64,000 nucleotides of DNA from Histomonas meleagridis (lineage: Eukaryota > Parabasalia > Tritrichomonadida > Dientamoebidae): assembly GCA_020186115.1 (NCBI GenBank), contig WSYJ01000060.1:1240001-1304000 (forward strand). Direction: 5' to 3'. The notes under the pieces were generated by a model. The model was not told where the DNA came from. It made no database searches and worked only from the letters and a program-made list of their open reading frames with translations. Below are positions 1-9,400 of this stretch, one piece after another. The position numbers and the translations under genes were made by a program. Numbering within the stretch: the first letter of the stretch is position 1; every line of letters starts with the position of its first letter.

Positions 1-2223
1 CAATTTCATGAAATCATGGACGACGATAAGTTTCTTAAAGATTATAATATTTCAGCAAATCAAAACATCTATCTTGATATCAAGAACAATCGCGGTAATT
101 GGATATCCAACTTCAAAGATTCCAACAAACCCATTTTTGTGAATTCGCGTTCTGATTATTTTGATAATTATAATAGTCATAATTCATCAAGTGGCTATTC
201 TCCAGCATTTTCGGTACATACGTATGGAGGCTATGGTGTTTCATCATGTGGACCAGCGCCAGCGCCAGGTCTTGTTGGTCTAAAGAATCTTTCCAACACA
301 TGTTTCTTTAATTCCGGTGTCCAATGTCTACTTCACACAAATCCATTTAAACAACTTTTTTTGCATAGTGATTGGGAGAAAGATTTAAATCCCACAAATC
401 CGATTGGCATGAAAGGTAAATTAGCACAAGCATTCATTTCATTATTTAAAGAAGTATGGAGTGGTAAAAACGCCGTTGTATCACCTGCAGAATTAAAGCG
501 AACGATTGGCGAATTTACAGAACGATTTAGTGGATGGGGACAACAAGATTCACATGAGTTAATCACTTTTATGTTAGATGGCTTAAGTGAAGATTTAAAT
601 CGACGCACTAAGAAAGAATATGTCGAGAACATAGTTGGCGATGGAACCAATGATGAAGAAATTGCAAAACTTTCTTGGGACAACTTTAAGAAACGTAGTG
701 ATAGTATTATTGTTGATACATTTTATGGGCAATTACGATCTAAATTATATTGTCCTAATTGTCATATTATCACTGTCATTTTCGAGCCATATTTTTCGTT
801 ATCATTACCATTAACAAAACCACATCCGAAAACTATTGATATAACATTTGTACCATATGATTATAAGGAACAACGACTAAAATTAGATTTAATAGTTCGT
901 CCACCCATAAATATTAATAATATATCGAAAGCTATTTCCGAAATAGTTAAACGAGAAGTTAATATAGTTGTCGGATATAAAGAGAATGATTATAGTAATA
1001 CATTTATATGGCGAATCGAAAAATCGAGCAGTAACATTAAGCCACATTATTATGCATTTGAAATACCAAAAATTGAACAATGTTATATCATAGGTACAAT
1101 GAAGTTAAAACTTGAAGATAAAATGTTATATAATGATTCATCGACAGAAAAAGAAATAATTCCGCCAATGTTAATACCAATTTCTAACTTAAATGCAACA
1201 GAAGAAGAAATTTCGATTTCTGCATCTAATCGACTTTCTTCATTATGGGAAGAAAACAATGATATTCAAGAGACATCATATATTAAAGATATAATTACAC
1301 GCTTAAAATTACCAACGAATAATAACTTTGATGATGACATTAAAATTCATATAACGATTTCGAAGTTTTCATTAGGTAAAACTAATAATAATAATAACAA
1401 TAATCGAAAATCTGATTTTCCATTTCTTAAAGAATATTCAGTAAATTTAATATTAAATTCGAAATATGTTACACCAGAAAAAGGATTTTCAACATTATCA
1501 TTACTAAGACATTATGAATTCAACAAAGAACATCATAAACATCGAACTGAATCCGACGTAAATATAACATTAGAAAAATGTTTCGAATATTATACCACAA
1601 ATGAAATCTTAGATGAAGACAACAAATGGTATTGTCCACATTGTAAGCAACATGTTTGTGCTGACAAACAATTAGACATATGGTCAGTACCAAAATGTTT
1701 AATACTTCATTTGAAACGTTTCATAGCGAATCGATATTCCACAGAGAAACTCAACAAAAGTGTGAATTATCCAATGGAAATCGATTTAAGTAATTTTGTT
1801 AAAGGGAAAAATGTTACAAATAATTCATTAAAATATAAATTATATGCAATATCAGAACATATCGGAGGAATGGGTAGTGGACATTATGCGACACATGCAA
1901 TTAATGTACTCGATCATCATGTGCATGGGAAATGGTATAACTTTAACGATTCGTCTGTAAAGGAATCAACTGAAGAGAAAGCAAAACATCAATGTAACGA
2001 AGCTTATGTTTTGTTTTATGAAAGAATTGATCCAGATGAAAAGTCAGAGCCGGTGAGCGAATCAGACGAAGAAATTAACCAAATGCAAATTAATATAGAA
2101 AAAGAAACAGATGAAGATTACGAATGTTATATTAAGAAGGCAAAGAGTTGCGACGAGTTAAATAGGTTTAGATCAATAATGGAAAGAGAAAGATTCCAAG
2201 GAAATATAGATCAAATCGAATAG
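1..2223 (+). CDS. ubiquitin-specific protease, USP4/USP15 type, 5' end outside window
   Basis: A cysteine deubiquitinase that removes ubiquitin from protein substrates. The frame is open from base 1 (codons for Q-F-H-E-I precede the first ATG at 16), so the gene runs in from outside. Residues 1-31 after that ATG resemble the end of the Ubl that follows a DUSP domain in USP4/USP15, ending NNRGNW. The Cys box NTCFFNS has Cys96; catalytic His623 lies in GSGHY and Asp645 in FNDSS. Two zinc-ribbon CPxC pairs flank a long insert that includes an Asn run. The tail is acidic. The domain order is seen directly; a DUSP domain upstream of the window is inference. Confidence 0.93.
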   Translation, partial: QFHEIMDDDKFLKDYNISANQNIYLDIKNNRGNWISNFKDSNKPIFVNSRSDYFDNYNSHNSSSGYSPAFSVHTYGGYGVSSCGPAPAPGLVGLKNLSNTCFFNSGVQCLLHTNPFKQLFLHSDWEKDLNPTNPIGMKGKLAQAFISLFKEVWSGKNAVVSPAELKRTIGEFTERFSGWGQQDSHELITFMLDGLSEDLNRRTKKEYVENIVGDGTNDEEIAKLSWDNFKKRSDSIIVDTFYGQLRSKLYCPNCHIITVIFEPYFSLSLPLTKPHPKTIDITFVPYDYKEQRLKLDLIVRPPININNISKAISEIVKREVNIVVGYKENDYSNTFIWRIEKSSSNIKPHYYAFEIPKIEQCYIIGTMKLKLEDKMLYNDSSTEKEIIPPMLIPISNLNATEEEISISASNRLSSLWEENNDIQETSYIKDIITRLKLPTNNNFDDDIKIHITISKFSLGKTNNNNNNNRKSDFPFLKEYSVNLILNSKYVTPEKGFSTLSLLRHYEFNKEHHKHRTESDVNITLEKCFEYYTTNEILDEDNKWYCPHCKQHVCADKQLDIWSVPKCLILHLKRFIANRYSTEKLNKSVNYPMEIDLSNFVKGKNVTNNSLKYKLYAISEHIGGMGSGHYATHAINVLDHHVHGKWYNFNDSSVKESTEEKAKHQCNEAYVLFYERIDPDEKSEPVSESDEEINQMQINIEKETDEDYECYIKKAKSCDELNRFRSIMERERFQGNIDQIE

Positions 2224-2816
2224 AAATTATAATAAGTGAATTTGAATTTTTTGAAAAAAATTGTATAATAAAAAATGATAATTTAAATATATATTAAAAT
2301 CAATTTTTTTAATAATTTTTTCTTATGGAGAAAACGAAATGAAAAGTTGTCTTCAATGGCGGTAAACGCGAATTACTGTGTCGATTCGTTTTTATTCATA
2401 TTATTAAGCAAAAAATTTCTTCAAACGAAACACTAAGTAAAGATCAACTGTTACGTTCAAATTTTGAATGGATGACTTGTATATGAACGCATGTTCAAAT
2501 TTTTATTTATAGTACGATTGTTGTGTAGCTAACCAACTCTCAAAATGAGGTAGAAACTTTTTGACTGCATGACGTGAATTGGCGTCATTTTTGGCAGATC
2601 GACTTGATTTATAATTTTATCAAATTTGAATCGATTATCGATTTTCAACGAATTGTTGGAAGTTAACTCTTTATCAATTATTTTTTAATTCACAAAATAT
2701 TTCAATAATTTCGATTGAAATGTTTAAGTTTTCATGTAAATTCACAAATCAAGCAAAACGTTTTAGGAACCTGACTAAAATTTAATTATAATTTATATCA
2801 ATAGAAGTATCAAGCT
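2224..2816. other. intergenic, no gene recognised
   Basis: AT-rich spacer with oligo-T and oligo-A runs just after the protease stop. The middle is somewhat richer in GC and holds a short inverted pair (ATGACG, then CGTCAT 8 bases on, near 2570-2590). No open frame or RNA gene could be supported. Confidence 0.5.
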
Positions 2817-3193
2817 ATGTTACTTATTTTTCCATTTATTGCTTATTGTAATAATGAATTACAAATAAATGCATACCCAGAATCTTCTCATGCATTCGGT
2901 AAAGGTGGTGTCTATCTCAATTGGACAAAACTCAATAATGAAAATGTATATTACAAGATTTATATATATTGTATGATAGATTTTCATCTAGTTTATTAAT
3001 TGGTTGTATTTGTGGAGGGATTGTTGTCATTCTGTTAATTACAGGATTAGTTGTTTTCCTTATAAGGAAAAAGAAAAAAGGGTCACATAAATCAATATCT
3101 AAAGAATCGACATCTAATATAATGATTTTAGAAGAAAAAATTAATGACGAAATTGATAAATTTGTTCAACAAGAGAATGATAATTGGCTATAG
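2817..3193 (+). pseudogene. broken single-pass surface protein remnant
   Basis: Two overlapping frames look like one damaged gene. The first (2817-2999) opens with a hydrophobic signal-like start, MLLIFPFIAYC. The second (2969-3193) begins with one strong membrane helix at about residues 8-32, followed by a lysine stop-transfer stretch (RKKKKG) and a short acidic cytoplasmic tail. Signal, ectodomain, helix and basic tail is the usual plan of trichomonad surface proteins. The frames differ by one base, and most of an ectodomain is missing. The second frame could instead be a very small membrane protein. Confidence 0.4.
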
Positions 3194-3421
3194 ATGTATT
3201 TATATGGGGACAAGCAAAGATTGACACCCTCCATTCTCAACTTCCAATGAATAAAAAAAAAAAATTTAACAATATTCTTATATATAATATACTGATAAAC
3301 TCTGGTTAATATTTAAAAATTTTGTTTTGGTGATGAGAAAAATTTATTTGAGATTTTTGTAAATTCAAAAAAGTGGATATATCATTCCTATACTAAAATA
3401 TCCATTGTATACGACTTGCTT

Positions 3422-3560
3422 TTACTCGAGCATTTTCATCATCTGTCTGTCCTTTTTTGGCTTTGTTAATCTGTGCATTGTTTCTTCTTCAATTTCTTTC
3501 ATTCTTTTAATAAATTCTTACATTTTCTTTCTCTCTACAGCTTTTCGGCTTGCTTCCTAG
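3422..3560 (-). pseudogene. coiled-coil protein C-terminal remnant
   Basis: On the minus strand a 3' piece reads EFIKRMKEIEEETMHRLTKP and continues KKDRQ to a TAA. A second frame just upstream reads RKQAEKL, a TAG, then RERK. This charged, helical composition suggests the end of a coiled-coil protein broken by a frameshift and a stop. I do not recognise the parent. The rest of 3194-3704 is AT-rich with nothing recognised. Confidence 0.25.
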
Positions 3561-3704
3561 ATTTAATTAAAACTAATATACAAAATATGAAAACATCCAA
3601 AATGAGAAGATTTTCAAATACATAAAGATATCCGACTTCATATGTTTAATTATTAGTATTCACAATTATTTGGCTTATCTATAAATTTTATATAGCTAAA
3701 ACAT

Positions 3705-5105
3705 TTAATTTTGTTCAAATGCATTTAACAACTCTTCCGAACATGCGTTAATTTCTTCATCATCACTTTGTGCCAATGATTCAAGTACGCTCTTCAACTC
3801 ATCTCTAAGAATTAATTCTCTAACTTCACCATCCATTCCATATAACAGATTAATTACGTTTAAGAATTCTTTTATTTCATCATTTTGTATTGAATCAACA
3901 ATTGCACATGCGAATTCCAAAAATTTATTATTAACTAATTCGACAATAATTCGCTGATTGAATGCAGCAACACGAATAAACTTTAATAATGAACTTAATG
4001 CAACTTCTTTTTCTTCAAACATGCCAAAATTAAGTTTATCTAAAATCTCAGATACAATATCATTTTCCCATAAATTAAACCAATCATTTATATAAAGTAT
4101 ATTAATTGCATCAATTACACTATGAAGTTGATATTTATTAACTTTCTGTAATACGTTTTGTGTTAAGTTATAAAATGCAAGGCTTTTGAAGGCTTCAGGA
4201 ATACCATCATTCACTACAATTTGATAAACACAATCATAGGAATAAGAGAATATTGGTATTTCCTTATGTGATGATTTTAGATAATATGGTGGATGATCAA
4301 TTGCAAAGAGAAGTAAATTTAGACAATCTAGTTTATAAGATTCTGATCTAATCTCAGGATTTTGAAGAAGAGTAGAAAGAAGACGAAGCATCTTCTTCTT
4401 AGTTGAAATAAGAGAATTTTTGTCTCTTTCTGGAATTTTTTCGATTTCAATGGAAATTGAATGGAGAACGTTAGGCAAAAAAGGAAGAAACACAACAAGC
4501 TCATCAACAGAATAGAATTTGATGAAAGCAAAAAGAAGAGACGAAACAAGAGCTGGATGACGTGTGATGTTTAGATAATTTGATTCGATCAAACGTTGTA
4601 TAAATCCAATCTCAGTTTGCAAAATGTTGAATACTTGTGAAGATATTGACTGATTTTTAAGAAGAGACCTCAACAATGTTAAGCCTAATAATGATGTTGT
4701 TTCTTTTTGGGAAAAAACAGCATTCATAATATTATCAAAAAATTGTGGTGTTAAAAATGAATTATCATCAAAACTGACCGAACTTATAATGTAAATTACA
4801 ATTTCGATTGAATACTTAAATATTGTAAAATCTTCTGATGGATCAATATAAGGAATGATAGCATAAAACCCACCTTTTACGTAAAAATCATCAGGAGTTT
4901 CAGCTCCATATTGAAATGCGTTATAAAAGTTGAACACTGCTAATGGATTATTTGATAGTTCAGAATATGCTTGATTTAAAATTGAAATATAAAATTTTGC
5001 GTACTGATTTTGCGTGTTTTGAATTAGATTTGCTACACCCATGTATTGCATTTTATATAATAAACTTATAAAGCTCTTAGGCTGTTTTTTGTACCCGATT
5101 TCCAT
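3705..5105 (-). CDS. helical-repeat (armadillo/HEAT-like) protein of unknown function
   Basis: A 466-residue protein starting at an ATG, with no signal peptide or membrane helix. It is almost entirely amphipathic helices in pairs (for example QIVVNDGIPEAFKSLAFYNL), the texture of an armadillo or HEAT solenoid, and ends in a short acidic segment. I do not recognise a specific orthologue. Such proteins are usually scaffolds, but nothing here names a partner. An AACCG element lies about 16 bases upstream of the start in gene orientation (CGGTT on the plus strand, 5121-5125). Confidence 0.75.
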   Translation of the reverse strand: MEIGYKKQPKSFISLLYKMQYMGVANLIQNTQNQYAKFYISILNQAYSELSNNPLAVFNFYNAFQYGAETPDDFYVKGGFYAIIPYIDPSEDFTIFKYSIEIVIYIISSVSFDDNSFLTPQFFDNIMNAVFSQKETTSLLGLTLLRSLLKNQSISSQVFNILQTEIGFIQRLIESNYLNITRHPALVSSLLFAFIKFYSVDELVVFLPFLPNVLHSISIEIEKIPERDKNSLISTKKKMLRLLSTLLQNPEIRSESYKLDCLNLLLFAIDHPPYYLKSSHKEIPIFSYSYDCVYQIVVNDGIPEAFKSLAFYNLTQNVLQKVNKYQLHSVIDAINILYINDWFNLWENDIVSEILDKLNFGMFEEKEVALSSLLKFIRVAAFNQRIIVELVNNKFLEFACAIVDSIQNDEIKEFLNVINLLYGMDGEVRELILRDELKSVLESLAQSDDEEINACSEELLNAFEQN

Positions 5106-5428
5106 TTTAGTAGAAGATAACGGTTTTTTTATTGCTCGCGGTCAAACTCCCTCGTACTTACCTGTTTAAACATGCGTTTGATATTAAATTTTTCAATTAA
5201 TAACATTTTTTCTTAGACATAATGAATATGAGATATTAAATACTTTTTCATAAATATTAAATTTAATAATTCAATTCCAAAATTTTAAGCAATTGTTTTT
5301 TAGTTCATCAGGTATGATCCTTTCATAGCGATACATGTTGTAATTTCAGTATGATGAATAATGTTCAAAGGTTTTTCCCCAAAAAATGACCTGCCGTTTA
5401 TTATATTTCATATAACATTTCGGTTGCA
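5106..5428. other. divergent intergenic region
   Basis: Separates two divergently transcribed genes, so it should hold both promoters. CGGTT occurs near each end (5121-5125 and 5421-5425), and an initiator-like TCATAT lies at 5408. Otherwise AT-rich with nothing else recognised. Confidence 0.4.
5408..5425 (+). promoter_or_regulatory. candidate initiator TCATAT plus CGGTT element
   Basis: TCATAT at 5408-5413 matches the trichomonad initiator pattern TCA-Y-W-W, 16-21 bases before the ATG at 5429, a typical distance for the short leaders of this group. CGGTT at 5421-5425 is shared with several other starts in the window. This is pattern matching only. Confidence 0.35.
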
Positions 5429-6103
5429 ATGGAGTCTTTCGAGTTTGCTGATAAAGCAAGAGGAATTTTTGCCAGTAAAAATGGGCGTCTTTATGTAACC
5501 AAACCAGGAACATTTGATTTATATGCAGCGCCGTTTATAATTCCAACTCCTTTCAGAATTATTGTAGACGAAAAATATGATCCATTCGTTCTTATTTTTA
5601 CTAAATGTGGCCATCTATACATATTAAATAGTGTTGAAAACAGGTGGGTATTACAAACTAAATTACCATCAATTGCTGGTGTTATCGATTCTGTTGACTT
5701 ACTTCATGATGGAAAAAATGTCATATTAAAGACCAATAAAGGTGCTTTCCTTTATGATTCAGGTTGGGTTGTTCTATCCGAACCTATTGAATCCCTTGTC
5801 ATCAAAGCTGATCAAAAAATTTTCGCACAATGTTCATCACTTGAAAACGAAATTGCTGCTGCGATTTATTTGCATGATTATGATTTCCTCGTTGAAGCAA
5901 TTTTGCGTTATGTTGTCTATTTAGCGAATTATGCACCAGAAAATGCTTTTTTGTCATTATGGTATGATTTGATCAAATCAAATTATCCGTTCGAAAAAGA
6001 AGAAATGAAGCAGTTATGGGCAAGAGCAATCGATGTACTTGCTTCAATCGATCGTGTTTCTCAATCAATTGATGAGTTACAGATGTCAGTGGAATCAATT
6101 TAA
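5429..6103 (+). CDS. free-standing HIRA C-terminal-like protein
   Basis: A 224-residue protein. Residues about 1-120 are beta-rich (GRLYVTKPGTFDLYAAPF, KCGHLYILN), like the Hira domain. Residues about 135-205 are helical, and the run CSSLENEIAAAIYLHDYDFL followed by EAILRYVVYLA matches the pattern at the end of the HIRA/Hir1 histone H3.3 chaperone, where LENE-type helices precede a YVRYLA-type helix. The N-terminal WD40 propeller of HIRA is absent, and the upstream neighbour is a divergent unrelated gene. It could pair with a separate WD40 subunit. The family call rests on my reading of the helical part and is moderate. Confidence 0.5.
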   Translation: MESFEFADKARGIFASKNGRLYVTKPGTFDLYAAPFIIPTPFRIIVDEKYDPFVLIFTKCGHLYILNSVENRWVLQTKLPSIAGVIDSVDLLHDGKNVILKTNKGAFLYDSGWVVLSEPIESLVIKADQKIFAQCSSLENEIAAAIYLHDYDFLVEAILRYVVYLANYAPENAFLSLWYDLIKSNYPFEKEEMKQLWARAIDVLASIDRVSQSIDELQMSVESI

Positions 6104-6472
6104 AGTTTTTTGTTATCAAGAAATGAATATTTTATTTTGTTCACTAAAATTCAAATCTTTTATAGATTTTAGTTTTCATATTTTTGGATTAGTCAGTAAT
6201 CGATTACGATGAAAATTTTTTAAAATTGAGAAGAAAAACAAAACTAGTCAAGCACATCCTCACAGAAATGATTAGATACCTTTGAAATTAATATATGCTA
6301 AAATCAAATAAATTAAAAAAATTGATAAAAACAATTTTTTTTGTTCTTTGAATATATGGTTTCATGGTTGCTCAATTTTATATTGATTTATGAAAAATAT
6401 GTTATTGTCTTGAAAAAAAAGGTATTGGAATAAAAGAAAACAACACTAACGTTCAACCATATAATTTTTTAA
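6104..6472. other. intergenic, AT-rich
   Basis: AT-rich region between two plus-strand genes. Nothing beyond homopolymer runs. CTAACGTTC lies about 25 bases before the next ATG and could be Myb-like, but no element is secure. Confidence 0.4.
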
Positions 6473-9400
6473 ATGAGTTTCTCGGACAAGTTCAAGATAG
6501 ACGAATGCAATTTTTTCAGGACTCAAATAGTGCAAAATTATATATTAAATCAAAAAGATCATATGCAACTTTATTCATCTCCATACATAATTAATCTTCT
6601 TGAACCATTAGTTTACGGACCAAATAATAACAACCGAATTTCTAAGTGGGATTTAATGTCGATTTTATTTCCAGTGCAAAAAGAGAAGCTTTATTTAAAT
6701 CAAGAATTTTATTTAAATATTCTAAAAATTCAAAATCACAAATGGGGAAAATTTATCTGTAGCAAAGTTAAAAGCAAAACCTTTTCAAAAGGCGATGTTA
6801 ATACGCTTTTTAAAGATTTACATATTCTTCAAACTTCACAGTCAGGTTTATTTTCAGCACTTCTTCCCACCATAGATTCACTTATGGATTTAATTCCACC
6901 CACCATATCATTTTCAATTCTTGGAATTGATTTTTTTTCATATAAGATAAATCTTACACCTGTTATTCTTCAATCGTTTCCACATGAACTTTTAATACCA
7001 TCAATTCTACCAAAGTTTTTTACATATATGATTAATTTTAACGATCCAAACATAGTTAAAACCATGCAAGTATTAATTAGTTGTAATGAACCATATCCAA
7101 AAAACTCGACGAAGTTTCAACAAAACAATTATTTTACACTTGTCAATGAGACTATATGTAAGCGCAAGTGCTTTCTAGACATAATTATTAATCCATCAAT
7201 GAGATTTCTAAATACTGGTGACATTAATTCCTTTTTTAAGATTTCACAAATATTTCCACGACTTCAACCATTTATATTATTAAGTTTTTTTGAAGCGATG
7301 AAAGAAGATTCCAAACGATATCTACAAATCATATCAATGTTCACAGATACTTCTGATATGCATCCGATTACATTATCATTTTTTAATCGGTTAATTAATG
7401 ATGATAAAATTATAAAATTTTTAAATGAATCAAATTCAACGATATTCCAACGAAATTCGATTCCATTAATTCTTGTACACAAATTATATTCTATTGATCC
7501 TAATATTTTAAATGAATATTCCAAACTTTCATATTATATAATATCTGATGAATCGAAAATAATTGATTTTTCATTTTTATATAGTTTTTATTCGATATTA
7601 TACACAATAAAATATATAACTTCTAATGATAATGCACAAAGTTCTACTTTATTTGTAGATTTAATTGAGAAAATTGAAGATCAACAAATTAAAGAAAACA
7701 CTGCAATTGATATAATGTCATTAATATTTTTACAAAAATCGAATGGAACATATTATTGTAATGTTCAAAAAGCTCAAGTTATAATGTATTCCATTAGTGA
7801 TTATTTGGATAATTTTTATTTCAATAATGGAAATGATAAAATTACTTATGCTATAATGCAAGGTTATACTGATTTAAAATCATCTTTAATTACACCACTT
7901 AGTGCTATTATAGATTCCACAATAAAGAATTCATATGAACCTGTATTACATTTATTAAGGAATAATCGGAAATTACTTAAAATTGTAAGATTAATACGTG
8001 CGATGAAATCAGCAAATCCTGATAAATATGATGACATTTCAGATTTACCTATTTTTGGTTTAGAGTATTTCTTTTCGAAAGGTTTTGAACATCGAATTTA
8101 TAAATTACCTTCACAAGATTTTATTAATACAATTAGAGTTGAATCTAATAAAAATAAAAATAATAATAATATAGATTTATGTGAATCACCAAGATCAAGA
8201 AGAAGAAGATCAAGTGTAAGAAGGCGTTTAATTAGTTCAATTCCACAAATCCAATTAGTTAAATTAATCGAAGGTGTTAATGAATTGAAACAATCGAAAA
8301 GTAATGTTGACAACAACAAGAAAACTCAATTAACATTACCCGAAATTATTAAAGAAGTATTAAAGAATAGAAAAATTATGAAAAAGCCAATTGATATAAT
8401 TATGAAAGCTGATCTTTATATATTTATTAATAAGGCAAAAGATGAAAATTTCTCTTTTAATCCAGAATTAATACCTTTAAATTATAAAATATTTTCTTCT
8501 TTTGTAAATTATAATTTTGTACTTAAGAAAATTTTGATGAATTCAAATTCTAAACTTCCTTTGATTACTTCCATTAAAGAATTAATTATTAAACTTGTGG
8601 AAATTATTATTACAAGTAATCAAATCGATTCATGGAAAATGATAGAATCAATTTTAGGGTCGAATGCATTAAATTATATATTACAATATTCTGAATCTAA
8701 AAATATAAATAATAATTTATTTAAAGTTATGATACAAAAATATAAATTACCTGGTTTAACATTTTTATATGAAAAAATTAATTCTAATAAATGTGAATTT
8801 ACAACATTAAATTTAACAGATATAATAAATCTTAAGAAGAAAAAAACGACTGTATTTGATCGACTTTTAATAAAGAAATTAAATGAAAAAAGAACAAAAT
8901 TAGAAACATTCGAAGAAATTATTAATATTGATGAAAGTTTAGATGATATTACATATGAACAAGTTTTATCTTTATTAATTGACTTCTTTGAAAGAAAACC
9001 TTTACCAATAAATGAATTAGATTCTTTATATTTTCGATTTCCTAATGAATTTTATGAATACGTACGAAAGAATTTGGATTCATTTAAACCAAAAGATTTA
9101 CTTAAGTTACAAGCTTTTATCGATTTTTCATCACTTTATGATTTATTAAATTATAAAGTTAAAACTACGTCACCAAATTTTGTTATTATATTTTGTATTA
9201 AAAACAAACATTATAAAACTTTAGTTAATTTTTTAACTGAATTTAATCTTGAGCGAATATTTGGAAATTATTTAACAGAAGAAAATATAAATAACTTAGT
9301 AATAAATTGTAATGATATATTACTAAAAATAGAAGATAAATTATCGACTGAATTAAAAGATAAAATTAATAAAACACGAAAAGAAATTGAGATGAAAAAA

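Noticed and set aside
2946-2991. Possible short intron (GTATAT or GTATGA to ...CTAG) joining the two frames of the surface-protein remnant
   Set aside because: Candidate lengths (46 and 21) do not bring the two frames into phase (2 modulo 3 is needed) and ACTAAC is absent.
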